Shown piece after piece: positions 26,490 through 35,796 of a DNA stretch of 64,000 bases. Position 1 is the stretch's first letter. Every line of letters begins with the position of its first letter. The stretch lies in the NCBI GenBank assembly GCA_018268915.1, contig JAFDVQ010000006.1, positions 806,001-870,000 of the forward strand, written 5' to 3'. The stretch is from Acidobacteriota bacterium. GTDB lineage: Bacteria; Acidobacteriota; Terriglobia; Terriglobales; Acidobacteriaceae. A model generated the notes under the pieces. The model had not been told where the DNA came from, ran no database searches, and saw only the letters and a program-made list of their open reading frames with translations. A program made the position numbers and the translations under genes.

Positions 26490-27569
26490 TTGAAGGCTGA
26501 GCATAGAAGCGAGGCAATAGGTAAGATGCCATCAGAGTCAAGCCCTGTCGAGTCGCCGCGTCAACATCTGTCAGCATCACGGTATATCGAAGGCATCAAA
26601 GCAGGCGATCGATCGATGCTTGCAAAGGCAATTACCCTTACCGAGAGCTCAAATCCAGCCGATTGTGACTTGAGCGCAGAGGTTTTAGAAGCTTGCCTGG
26701 GGCAAGACAGCGATCAGGTTGTGGTTGGAGTCAGCGGGGTTCCTGGAGCCGGCAAAAGTAGCCTGATCGAAGCGATTGGAAAGCACATCATTACCCATGA
26801 CAAAAAAAAGATCGCGGTTCTCGCGATCGATCCAAGCAGCCGTCTACGTGGAGGGAGCATTTTAGGAGACAAGACACGGATGCCATTTCTCGCGACCAGC
26901 GACATGGCGTTTGTTCGACCTTCACCAAGCCGGGGAACGCACGGAGGAGTTGGCGACCACACGCGTGATGCGATCGTCCTATGCGCAAGGGCAGGCTATC
27001 GGATTGTGTTCGTCGAAACGGTCGGGGTTGGGCAATCCGAGACTGCCGTGCGCGAGATGGTTGACTTCCTTTTGCTGGTCGTACTCTCAGGCGCCGGCGA
27101 TGATTTGCAAGGGATCAAGCGCGGCGTGATGGAGATGGCAGACGCGATAGCAGTAAACAAGGCAGACGGCGAGAATGCTAAGCAGGCAGAGAAGGCTCGT
27201 TCAGATGCCGCGTGTGCACTGCAATTCTTTCGATCACCGGCCTCAGGATGGAATCCGCCGGCCATTGCATGTTCTGCGCACACGGGCCTGGGAGTGAAGG
27301 AAATATGGGCGCACATCCTCGAGCATCACAAAATCGTGGGTGAGAACGGGCATCTGGATCGATTGCGACGAAAACAGAAACTCGGCTGGCTACATGAGAA
27401 TCTCGAGCGAAGTCTCATGCAGATGTTTTTTTCCAACTCGAAGGTCCGTGCCCGATTGGCCGAACTCGAGACAGACATTGCGGATGGCAAAACTACCCCT
27501 CTTGTTGCCGTTCGGCAACTGATGTCACTGTATGATTCAGAGCGGAAACCTAAGTACAGCGAATCCTAG
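26490..27569 (+). CDS. meaB: Methylmalonyl-CoA mutase-associated GTPase
   Basis: A 359-residue G3E-family GTPase that gates delivery of adenosylcobalamin to, and protects, methylmalonyl-CoA mutase. It has the P-loop GVSGVPGAGKSSLIEAIG, the switch region with DPSSRLRGGSILGDKTRMP, PSPSRGTHGGVG, FVETVGVGQSE and the guanine motif NKADG. The C-terminal helical arm for dimerisation is present. The best-supported start is TTG 26490, directly after the mutase stop and nine bases from GGAGGA; ATG 26526 is in frame but has a weaker site. It closes the operon, and the convergent VWA gene ends 41 bases on. Identity is very secure. Confidence 0.95.
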   Translation: MKAEHRSEAIGKMPSESSPVESPRQHLSASRYIEGIKAGDRSMLAKAITLTESSNPADCDLSAEVLEACLGQDSDQVVVGVSGVPGAGKSSLIEAIGKHIITHDKKKIAVLAIDPSSRLRGGSILGDKTRMPFLATSDMAFVRPSPSRGTHGGVGDHTRDAIVLCARAGYRIVFVETVGVGQSETAVREMVDFLLLVVLSGAGDDLQGIKRGVMEMADAIAVNKADGENAKQAEKARSDAACALQFFRSPASGWNPPAIACSAHTGLGVKEIWAHILEHHKIVGENGHLDRLRRKQKLGWLHENLERSLMQMFFSNSKVRARLAELETDIADGKTTPLVAVRQLMSLYDSERKPKYSES

Positions 27570-27610
27570 TTCTGCGAATGCATTTCCGGACTCGCGAAGA
27601 AAAAGATCAG

Positions 27611-28648
27611 CTATCTCTGCGCAACGAGCCGATATCCGTCTCGCGTCCGCAGGCGGTATTTCTGCAGATCCTTGCCAACAAGTCTCACTTTGATCGATCG
27701 CCAACCGCGATTTTGATTTGCTTGCGGGTAGTAGCTCAGCGTGTAGAGGTGAACAAGGTCGTTGCGGATGGAGGCGAATGCCTTTTTCTCGTCGAGCCAG
27801 TTCTTTGCGAAGTATGCTTTTCCGCCGGAGACCTTGCTCATGCGCTCAAATGCGGCAGCCGATGCGGGATCTTCTTCGGCCTGGCGCGTGCTGATGATGT
27901 AGATGATCGTTCCAGTGGATTGAGCCAACTCTGCTACATCCTCCGGCGGCACGGAACTCGCGTTGTCTGGACCGTTCGAAAATACCACGATCGCCTTGCG
28001 GCCCTTTAGCGGTGCAGCATCTTTCACTGTCAGCAACAAGCTGTTGTAAAGCGCAGCATCATCTCCTGCAACAGTACTGCGCACAGCATTGACGATGCGG
28101 AAGTGATCGGAGGTAAGCTGCATGGCGCGTGAAAGGTCACGACAGTAGCTGTAGAAGGCAACTCTGCTAGCGTTGTCCATCGACCGAATGAAGTCTGTAA
28201 TCGCGTCCTGTGCGAAGACAAATCCCCGATACATGTAGTTACTGGTATCGAACAGCACGAACACGCTTGCCTGGCTTCCATGAGGCTCCCCCTGCTTGGC
28301 GCCTGTCCCCTCCACATGAAAGTCCGCAGGTTGCCCATCGGAAGGGGCAGTCGATTTCGCTACGGAAGGCTGATCGGTATCTCCGGAATCTGGCTCTGCG
28401 GATGCACCGCTGCCTTCCTCGAACGAAGAAACCTTTTGAGGAATCTTGTCTTCAGTGACCTCGAAATCTTCGGGGCGGAGTCCGTTTATGTAATTGCCCT
28501 TCCCATCGGTGACCGCGACGCTGAGTTGTACCAGTACAACGTTCATCCGCAAATGCGTGGAGTCGTCTTGAGGTGCGGACTGGGTGTTGGCAGGATGAAG
28601 AAGGAAGCAGGGAGCCAATCCAAAAAGAGCTAAGGATAGTTTTCGCAT
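27611..28648 (-). CDS. Exported VWFA-related acidobacterial protein
   Basis: A 345-residue exported protein of the VWFA-related family that is expanded in Acidobacteria. A signal peptide (KLSLALFGLAPCFLLHPANT) is followed by a small beta domain with VTDGKGNYINGLRPEDFEV and then a von Willebrand A fold. The metal-adhesion site is DTSNY (134-138) rather than DxSxS, so the third ligand is Tyr; metal binding may be weak or lost. Later landmarks are ALYNSLLLTVKDA, GRKAIVVFSNG and LYTLSYYPQ. It lies 33 bases after the large unknown exported protein and is probably co-transcribed with it. Roles of this family are not established. Confidence 0.82.
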   Translation of the reverse strand: MRKLSLALFGLAPCFLLHPANTQSAPQDDSTHLRMNVVLVQLSVAVTDGKGNYINGLRPEDFEVTEDKIPQKVSSFEEGSGASAEPDSGDTDQPSVAKSTAPSDGQPADFHVEGTGAKQGEPHGSQASVFVLFDTSNYMYRGFVFAQDAITDFIRSMDNASRVAFYSYCRDLSRAMQLTSDHFRIVNAVRSTVAGDDAALYNSLLLTVKDAAPLKGRKAIVVFSNGPDNASSVPPEDVAELAQSTGTIIYIISTRQAEEDPASAAAFERMSKVSGGKAYFAKNWLDEKKAFASIRNDLVHLYTLSYYPQANQNRGWRSIKVRLVGKDLQKYRLRTRDGYRLVAQR

Positions 28649-28681
28649 CGTTTCAATCCATGGTTCGCTGACTTGTTGGCG

Positions 28682-31600
28682 TTATTCCGCTGATTTGGCT
28701 ATATCCGCGTTCGGCAAAGCTTTGCCCTTGCGGAAGTCCTCGCCGGTCTGCAGCATCGCCCGTTGCAGCGCCGGCCAGTCATCAGTATTGCTGGCAAAAA
28801 TATTGGTGATCATGTTGCGAGTTAGTTCCGGTGCGAGGAGATTCAACTCGACCGGTTGATAGCCCATCTCGTCTGCGATCCTTGCCCAGTAGAGATTGTT
28901 GGAATCCCAGGACTCAGCGAAGATTCGTCCCGCGTTTCCTCCGTAGCTGGAGGCAGCTTTCAGGTTAAGGAGGGACGATGAATTTGTGACCATGAACGAT
29001 GGATGAGGGACACCGAAATCCGCAGAGAGGCGCTCCCAGGTTGATTCAGAGGGAGATTTGGCGCAGAGTTCGTTCAACTCTCGTCCCGCTGTCCCTGACT
29101 TTTCCGCCAGTTCTGGGTATTTGTTGCGAAATGCAAAAGCGAGATAAAAGAGATCGGCGGGCGGCACCGCAGCGACTACTCGCTTAGTATCACCCCCACT
29201 CTGCAGGGCGGCCGTCACTTGCTCGAGACGGATTGGAGTAATCCGATCTGAGAGTAGCTCGATGACCTTCGCTCGCAGCTCCGGATCGTGAGCTGAGGAG
29301 TTCACCAGTTCCTCTCCGGCTCTCTGATAGAGTGCGGCGACATGCAATTCGTTAGGATTGACGTCCCACCAGCGCGGGAGAGTCGCGCCGACGAGGAGAT
29401 TCGGAACGACTTCGCGCCAGATGAGCGCCTGCACGTTCTTGGGGACGATGAAGTCTTCTTCCGTCATCGCCAGAGCGTAAGGCAAGTCTGCGAGAGAGCC
29501 GAGCAGATACGCACCGCCACCAGCGGTTACGCCAACGCCAACGAGACGGGGCACATCCCAGATTTCGGTCACGCCTTGAACGGACACGGATGAGAAGTCA
29601 TGTGAGCGCACGAAGAGAGGATTGTTGTGCAGAACCTCGGCGCCCGGTGGTTCGTAGTATGCGTAGTTGAGTCCGACAAGAGTATCTCTAAGGAAAGGAG
29701 TAAGCTCTCCGCGCGCGGCCTCAACCTGAGCCGGCGTTGCCGAGGACTTTAGAACCCTTGTCAAATCTGTTCTCACCTGCAACTCGGCATGCCGGCTGGT
29801 GTAGATGATGGGAGCCCAGGAACTCCGTTCGTTGCCGCTGAAGATTGGCCGAGGCATTTCGAATTCGCGAAGTGATTCAGCGAGCGGAAGCAAAGAGCTC
29901 CCAGCCGCAGACCCATGCGACATTTGTGTCAATCCATCGTAGAGCCCAAACAGGGAATCAAGAGATGCGAGGCGCTGATCTTCCAGTACGGCGCGAATCC
30001 TGTTGGCCATATCACGATGAACGCGCTGGCTATCACGATCCTGATGGGTAGGGCCGGCAAGCAATTCAACGATTTGATCCTGGTCGAGATTTGCATTACT
30101 CGAAGCCGCTTTGAGAGTGCCCTGCAATCCACTGCGTGCAGCTTCAAAGAGTTGCTGGGAATTCGTTACTCCAATAAAGGGTTGAACTACGCTGAGCCAC
30201 GAGGAATCCAATTGGCTCTCGGGAATCTGACGTTGATGCGCGAGAATTTGCCACAGCCCAATGTCAGCCTGAAAAGATCCGAGCGCATTCGCACGCAATG
30301 CTGTGTTGGAGATCTTATCTATTTTGTCGGCTGCTTCGACGAATTGTGTGATTGCAGTGTCGGAAAGCGCAGGGAACTCAGCGAAGGTTCGGAACCAGCG
30401 ATTGAACTCGGGGAATCTGTGCGCGACTAGTTTTGCGGTGTCAGCCGACAACTGGCGATCCTGCGGTCTCGCACCGTCAATTGCACTGAGCATCAGGAAG
30501 ACCTGAATTGGACCATTCTCAGATCGGTAGTTCGAGGATCCGATCAAGGTCTCCAGCAATCGCCCTGAAGTGTTCCATTCGTGACTGCGGCCTAACCAGG
30601 GGCGAACTTCACGGGACTTGGCCATTTGTGCAAAGATCGCATCCCATGTTGCGACATCACCAGGAATCGACACATCTCCGTCAGGCTGCCACTTCAAGGA
30701 GGCGAGGAGAATGAGAAGGTCACCGTTTCTCGGGTAGACACCCTTCGAGGCGTCAGATCGGGCGGCGGTAGATCGATAGACGTTGTAGAAGCGCTTCAGA
30801 CGAGCGCCCTCCGTGAAGTGAGCCTGCTGTGACTGGTTCAGCCGGCTGAGCGCATCGAAATATGCCGCCAGCCATCCCCCATCTTTTGAGAGAAGGTTCA
30901 CCACAAATTGGCCGGGTGAGCGGGGGCTTTGACCCGCTAGGTCTGCCCATGGCTTGTCGATGTTTCCGGGAACGATTACCTCCCCGCCCTTGATGCAAAT
31001 CTGGCCGCCGTACAGATCGATTACAGCGGCGAGTGACACAAGCCTATTTAGCCCAGGCGCTTGATTGAGAGCCCGGCGAGTCTCACTGTCATATCTGGCA
31101 AAGGCGGAGTAAAGGCGATCTAAATCCTGATCGTGTAGAAGGACATCAAGGAGGGTGTCGGCCCCGGGGCGTCGCCATTTGGATGCGGAAACCCAAGTCT
31201 TTTCGGGGAGGAGAATCGGGACGCGAGTTCCGGCGAAATCATATTCAAATGAGGTGTCTTTTTGAAGCGATCGCTCAAGAGCTGAGAGAGGGAACCCTGA
31301 GTCAATGGTGAGAAATGCTCGATCGGCATTCGCGGTCATCAGAGCTGTATTACGTTGCCCGCATGACTTCTCGAACTTGTAACCCAGCGCATTCAGCAGC
31401 TCATTTGCATCTTTGCAGCCGCTGATCCGGATCATTCCCTGACCATCGGCGAGACGTTGAACGTCTCTTGCCAGGTGAACGTATCGATCAAGCAGAACAA
31501 GATATTCCTTCTGATTACCTCCGCTATAGCCATAGAGCGAGACGTTTCTGGCGAGCATGGGAAGCACCTGGTCTGGCGTGACTTCCTGACTGATGCCTGC

Positions 31601-31774
31601 CATACGCAGGAAAGATCGCAAAGGCCCTGGAATGACGATGGAATCGTCATCTGCCCGAGTAGGGGCGTCTGGACCGGAGCTCGAACGGGTACTAGTCAGG
31701 CAGGGCGAATAAAGCGGGCAGAAGAGGGCACTAAGACACGCGAGTCGGAAGATCTGGTGACGAGGGAACCTCAT
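28682..31774 (-). CDS. Large exported protein of unknown function
   Basis: A protein of about 1030 residues that I do not recognise. A signal-like N-terminus (FRLACLSALFCPLYSPCLT) suggests export. The rest is soluble and mostly helical, with repeated aromatic/acidic stretches such as DRYVHLARDVQRLADG, VNLLSKDGGWLAAYFDALSR, NGDLLILLASLKW and LWREVVPNL-type segments; no catalytic motif stands out. ATG 31774 was chosen because the open frame up to 32044 has no plausible coding content; a weak GAGGT lies before it. It precedes the VWA gene in an apparent two-gene unit, at the edge of the CRTAC1/TPR/receptor region. A structure search would be the best way to place it. Confidence 0.7.
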   Translation of the reverse strand: MRFPRHQIFRLACLSALFCPLYSPCLTSTRSSSGPDAPTRADDDSIVIPGPLRSFLRMAGISQEVTPDQVLPMLARNVSLYGYSGGNQKEYLVLLDRYVHLARDVQRLADGQGMIRISGCKDANELLNALGYKFEKSCGQRNTALMTANADRAFLTIDSGFPLSALERSLQKDTSFEYDFAGTRVPILLPEKTWVSASKWRRPGADTLLDVLLHDQDLDRLYSAFARYDSETRRALNQAPGLNRLVSLAAVIDLYGGQICIKGGEVIVPGNIDKPWADLAGQSPRSPGQFVVNLLSKDGGWLAAYFDALSRLNQSQQAHFTEGARLKRFYNVYRSTAARSDASKGVYPRNGDLLILLASLKWQPDGDVSIPGDVATWDAIFAQMAKSREVRPWLGRSHEWNTSGRLLETLIGSSNYRSENGPIQVFLMLSAIDGARPQDRQLSADTAKLVAHRFPEFNRWFRTFAEFPALSDTAITQFVEAADKIDKISNTALRANALGSFQADIGLWQILAHQRQIPESQLDSSWLSVVQPFIGVTNSQQLFEAARSGLQGTLKAASSNANLDQDQIVELLAGPTHQDRDSQRVHRDMANRIRAVLEDQRLASLDSLFGLYDGLTQMSHGSAAGSSLLPLAESLREFEMPRPIFSGNERSSWAPIIYTSRHAELQVRTDLTRVLKSSATPAQVEAARGELTPFLRDTLVGLNYAYYEPPGAEVLHNNPLFVRSHDFSSVSVQGVTEIWDVPRLVGVGVTAGGGAYLLGSLADLPYALAMTEEDFIVPKNVQALIWREVVPNLLVGATLPRWWDVNPNELHVAALYQRAGEELVNSSAHDPELRAKVIELLSDRITPIRLEQVTAALQSGGDTKRVVAAVPPADLFYLAFAFRNKYPELAEKSGTAGRELNELCAKSPSESTWERLSADFGVPHPSFMVTNSSSLLNLKAASSYGGNAGRIFAESWDSNNLYWARIADEMGYQPVELNLLAPELTRNMITNIFASNTDDWPALQRAMLQTGEDFRKGKALPNADIAKSAE

Positions 31775-32321
31775 TCGGATACCTCTAGTAGCAAGTCTCC
31801 GAACTGGAACTAGCACCAACCCTTCGCATGAAACGGCCTTACGTTGGAGTCTTGTCGGGACCGAACTCCTGAGTTCCGCGCGATTCGAACAAAAGAGGAA
31901 GAGGGTTGATGGCCTCCGTTCGGATGCTGTGCCTGGCTGCTTGTTGACCGAGAAATCGCTATCTATTTCCGACGCGTCTCCGAGAAATGGGGGGCGGAGC
32001 CGACGTAGGTCAACCATCATCGCAAAACAATCCAAGTCTCGCAAGTTGTATTGAAATCTGATCTTGAGGAGATCGAATTCTTGAGAAGCAACGTACGGGT
32101 TTCGAGTCGAAAGGGCCGCTTAGGACCACAATTTGTTGTCACGTGGCTCTAAAGCCGGAAACACCTGGCGGCAATCATTGCCTTCTTCAGTAGAGATGTG
32201 TTCTCAAGCGTGCTATTCAAATGACCCGGACGCGTGGAAGAATGGGGTGAAACGCCGGGGATGTCATTGATCAATCTGAGGATGAGTCAATATTCCCTCC
32301 TGACGTCGGCATATGTAGTCG
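31775..32321. other. 547-bp divergent intergenic region
   Basis: No gene is supported here, although frames stay open on both strands. It must hold the promoters of the leftward unknown/VWA pair and of the rightward TPR gene. I could not pick a convincing promoter or operator; in particular no LacI-like palindrome like those at 44239-44266 was found. Confidence 0.4.
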
Positions 32322-33968
32322 ATGAAGCATGTCTGCTATATGAAATCTTCGAGAACGATGGCTGGCTTTAGTCGGCTCCTGGCACTGTCCGTTGCGATTG
32401 GTGCGTTGCCTTGCGCGGGGTTCAATCAGCCGCAGAGCCGCGGGACGTCTGCCGTCACTGGGACGGTTCATGACGGTTCGGGAAATGGAGTTGCTGAAGC
32501 TTCTGTTCGTCTGCAGGCGCAGGGTGATGGCCGAGCAGAGGAGCACAAGACAGACACCTCGGGCAGTTTCGTTTTCTCGGAATTGAGAACGGGAACCTAT
32601 GTCTTGAGCGCATCGAAAGGGGAACGGCACAGCTCCGAGATCACAGTCACGCTCACGACTGCAGGTTCCATCCAGCGGGTCGAACTGACCTTAACAAGTT
32701 CAGACGAGCATCTCAGGGCCCAGATGGAGTACGCAGACGCGCCGAATTTTACTGTCGCAGCTGTTACGGACTGGACTGCAGCAGGAGGCCACGGGTCGGA
32801 CACGACTCTTCGGACAAGCGAAGCCCTGAATCGCGACACCATGCATTTGAAGCCGACGACCGGGAAGACAGCTATTGCGGGTCCCATTGAATCTGAGAAC
32901 GAGGGAGCTCTTCGTGCAGCGCTTGAAAAGGCACCACAAGATCTGAAGGCGAATGAGAATCTTGGCCGCTTCTATCTGAATGGAGAGCGGTATTCGGATG
33001 CGCTACCCCCACTGAGGACTGCGTATGATCTCGACAAGGCCAACGAAGAAAATGAGTATTACCTTGCCGTAGCTCTCACGCGGACTGGGAGTCTGGTAGA
33101 CGCACGAGGGCACATTGCGCAATTGCTTTCCAAAGGGGACCGGCCGGAATGGCACCGCGTGGCCGGAGAACTAGCAGAGAGATCTGGTGACTCTCTCACA
33201 GCTGTCCGCGAGTTCGAGCGAGCAGCGAAGGGGGACCCTAGCGAGGAGAACTACTTTGCCTGGGGTTCCGAACTGCTCGAACATCGCGCGATTTGGCAGG
33301 CAAAGGACGTCTTCGAGGCAGGCGCGAAGGCCTATCCAACTTCGGAGAGAATGCTGACTGCGCTTGGGGCGGCACTATTTGGTGCGGCGCTTTATGAAGA
33401 CGCCGCCAGACGGTTGTGCGAAGCCTCGGATCTGTCTCCAATCGACGCCCATCCATACCTATTTATGGGCAAAGTTGAGGCAGCTACACCGAATTCTCTT
33501 CCATGCATCGAAACCAAGCTCCAGAGATTTGTGCAAATGCAGCCCGGCAATCCTTTGGCAAATCTGTACTATGCATTGTCCTATTGGAAGGAGCATGGAA
33601 AGAGGGTTGATCCAGAGATACGAGATTATGTGAAGACATACTTAAACAGGGCAGTTAAGGCGGACCCTGGCTGCAGCGACGCTTATTTGCAACTTGGAAT
33701 TCTGGAGGCGACTCAAGCAGATTTCGCGGCAGCTGCAGAACTCTATCGAAAAGCACTTGCTGCGAATCCCCAGTCGACAGAGGCGCATTATCGGCTAGGA
33801 GTCGCCTATGACCGGCTCGGCGATAAGCAAAGGGCGGCTGAGGAATTCCGGCGACATGATGAGCTCGAAAAAGAACAGGCTGCGATTGTTGACCGGCAGA
33901 GAAAAGAAGTTAAGCAGTTCCTGGTGCAGGCAGAAGGAAACGGGCAAAGGCTCTCAGAGCAACCGTAG
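32322..33968 (+). CDS. Exported protein with carboxypeptidase-regulatory-like and TPR domains
   Basis: A protein of about 548 residues: signal peptide (SRLLALSVAIGALPCAGF), a carboxypeptidase-regulatory-like beta domain (about 45-130; AVTGTVHDGSGNGVAEASVR, SGSFVFSELRTGTYVLSAS), a polar linker, then TPR units from about 205 to 540 such as ENLGRFYLNGERYSDAL and AYLQLGILEATQADFAAAAE. The TPR part is a paralogue of the protein at 48326-49744: FAWGSELLEHR against FAWGSEMLLHR, and both have ASDLSP. The same beta domain begins the TonB-dependent receptor at 44352. The start is unsure: ATGs at 32322, 32340 and 32358 all lack a clear ribosome site. It ends six bases from the convergent CRTAC1 gene. 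Confidence 0.8.
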   Translation: MKHVCYMKSSRTMAGFSRLLALSVAIGALPCAGFNQPQSRGTSAVTGTVHDGSGNGVAEASVRLQAQGDGRAEEHKTDTSGSFVFSELRTGTYVLSASKGERHSSEITVTLTTAGSIQRVELTLTSSDEHLRAQMEYADAPNFTVAAVTDWTAAGGHGSDTTLRTSEALNRDTMHLKPTTGKTAIAGPIESENEGALRAALEKAPQDLKANENLGRFYLNGERYSDALPPLRTAYDLDKANEENEYYLAVALTRTGSLVDARGHIAQLLSKGDRPEWHRVAGELAERSGDSLTAVREFERAAKGDPSEENYFAWGSELLEHRAIWQAKDVFEAGAKAYPTSERMLTALGAALFGAALYEDAARRLCEASDLSPIDAHPYLFMGKVEAATPNSLPCIETKLQRFVQMQPGNPLANLYYALSYWKEHGKRVDPEIRDYVKTYLNRAVKADPGCSDAYLQLGILEATQADFAAAAELYRKALAANPQSTEAHYRLGVAYDRLGDKQRAAEEFRRHDELEKEQAAIVDRQRKEVKQFLVQAEGNGQRLSEQP

Positions 33969-33974
33969 TCGTTT

Positions 33975-35750
33975 TTATGACGGCGGATGTGCAGCGATAA
34001 TTCCGTTACCTTCGCGAATCGTCAGGATCTGATTTGCCTTCACGTGTTCAAATCGTTCGATCTTCTGGGTGGTCGGCCATTTCACCTCAATCGCGTCCAC
34101 AATCTTGTTGGCGCCGAGGCCGAAATGAAGCCTAAGATCGTTTTGCGACATGACACTGGCTCCGCTCTGGACCTCACCCATCTGAATGTGTTTGCCGGTA
34201 ATCACTCGTGCCCGGGCCCCGATCGCGGTGCGATTGCACTTGGTGCCGACCAGCTTTAGCTTGATCCAATTCTGTTTGTTCCCGCCTACGTTGTGGAGGA
34301 GAGACGGAGGCTCGTTCATATTGAGAATCAAGGCATCCATGCTGCCATCGTTGTCGTAGTCACCAAACGCAGCACCCCGGCTAGAGAACCGCTCGGTGAT
34401 TCCGGGTCCCATTCCAGCAGATACGTCCTTGAAATTTCCGTTGCCCAGATTTTTGTATACAAGGCGCGGGTTCTTGAAGTTCTCGCCGAAGTTGTATTTG
34501 TCGATCTCGGGATAGACATGCCCATTGATCTGGATGATGTCGGCCCAGCCGTCATTGTCGTAGTCGATGAATCCGCAGCCCCAGCCGACGTACGTGTTGT
34601 TGATCCCCAAACCAGAATTGAAGGAAAGGTCGGTGAATGTGCCGTCTCCGTTGTTGTGATAGAGATTGCTGGTATCGTCAGCGAAGTTGGTTTTGAAAAT
34701 GTCGAACCAGCCGTCGCAATCGTAGTCAGCGACGCCGAGTCCCATCCCGGCTTGCTCATGGCCATCCGCGTTATAAGCGCAACCAGAGATCACAGCTACG
34801 TCAGTGAACGTGCCGTCGTGATTGTTCTGGTAGAGGATGCTGGGCATCGAGTCAACTGCCACGTAGATGTCGGGCCATCCGTCGTTATCGAAATCGCAGC
34901 AGACAGACGTGATGGAATAGCGCGGCCCCGGCTTCAGGATGCCCGCTTTGTCAGAGACGTCCACGAATGTTCCATCACCGTTGTTGTGGTAGAGGATGTT
35001 GGTGTCGCCGGGGAGACCGCGAGGTCCACACATCGTGGGAACGCCCTTCCATTGGCAGAAACTCGCATCTTCGATCGACGGTGGATGGTCGGGATCGAGA
35101 TGGACAAAGTTGCAAACGAAGAGATCAAGATGGCCGTCGCGATCATAATCCACGAAGCTGCAGCCAGTTCCCCAGCGTCCTTTTTCCTGAGCCAAGCCAG
35201 CTTTCTTCGTAACGTCGGTAAAGGTCCCATTGCCGTTGTTGTGGAACAGGATGTTGTGACCCCAGAAAGTGCAGAAAATATCATCCCAACCGTCGTTGTT
35301 GTAGTCACCAACGCACACGCCAGTTTGCCATCCACTTCGGCCAATACCCGACTTCTCGGTTACGTCTGTAAATGTGCCGTCGCGGTTATTTTTGAACAGG
35401 TGAGTCGTCGGAGTACCGCCGGCAGGCCATTTCGCGTCAAGCCGGCTCCCATTCGTGAGGTAGATGTCTAGCCAACCGTCGTTGTCGTAATCGAAAAAGG
35501 CGATGCCGCTGCCTTTGGTCTCAATGATGAGGCGTTTATGCTCGGTGCCTCCCCAAACGTTTGGGATCTTGAGACCAGCGCGCTCTGCCACGTCAATAAA
35601 CTGCACTGGCGACGATGGAGTAGAGGCGACTGCGGTCTTTACCTGCTCCGGATCGGCAAATCCATAAAGAGGCGTGGTGAGGCGATCAAGAAGGTTGTTG
35701 CCGAGGAGCAGGGCCGTAGATCCCAAAAAACGACGACGTGGAATAATCAT
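33975..35750 (-). CDS. Tat-exported CRTAC1 family protein (VCBS repeats plus UnbV/ASPIC)
   Basis: A 591-residue protein with a twin-arginine signal (IPRRRFLGSTALLLG), seven or so VCBS/FG-GAP repeats of the type NNRDGTFTDVT followed by DYNNDGWDDIF, and a C-terminal UnbV/ASPIC domain with NRTAIGARARV and LRLHFGLGANK. The Asp-rich loops (DYDNDGWLD, DYDRDGHLDLF) are calcium-binding-like and form a beta-propeller resembling integrin alpha heads. Such proteins are secreted and thought to bind ligands or partners; no enzymatic role is shown. It is last in the leftward four-gene run, 46 bases after another CRTAC1 gene. Its repeats also create the recurring short DNA motifs of this stretch. Confidence 0.87.
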   Translation of the reverse strand: MIIPRRRFLGSTALLLGNNLLDRLTTPLYGFADPEQVKTAVASTPSSPVQFIDVAERAGLKIPNVWGGTEHKRLIIETKGSGIAFFDYDNDGWLDIYLTNGSRLDAKWPAGGTPTTHLFKNNRDGTFTDVTEKSGIGRSGWQTGVCVGDYNNDGWDDIFCTFWGHNILFHNNGNGTFTDVTKKAGLAQEKGRWGTGCSFVDYDRDGHLDLFVCNFVHLDPDHPPSIEDASFCQWKGVPTMCGPRGLPGDTNILYHNNGDGTFVDVSDKAGILKPGPRYSITSVCCDFDNDGWPDIYVAVDSMPSILYQNNHDGTFTDVAVISGCAYNADGHEQAGMGLGVADYDCDGWFDIFKTNFADDTSNLYHNNGDGTFTDLSFNSGLGINNTYVGWGCGFIDYDNDGWADIIQINGHVYPEIDKYNFGENFKNPRLVYKNLGNGNFKDVSAGMGPGITERFSSRGAAFGDYDNDGSMDALILNMNEPPSLLHNVGGNKQNWIKLKLVGTKCNRTAIGARARVITGKHIQMGEVQSGASVMSQNDLRLHFGLGANKIVDAIEVKWPTTQKIERFEHVKANQILTIREGNGIIAAHPPS

Positions 35751-35796
35751 GCGATTCCACGATTATAAAAACTTCGGAGGCGGCAAGGGAACTCGT

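Noticed and set aside
31775..32044. N-terminal extension of the unknown exported protein up to 32044
   Set aside because: The extension has no hydrophobic or conserved content and would bury the signal peptide.
34293..35471. A 392-codon rightward open frame rich in Val opposite the CRTAC1 gene
   Set aside because: Its repetitive VVVV-type content is the reverse complement of the Asp/Asn-rich VCBS repeats, so it is a mirror of real coding.
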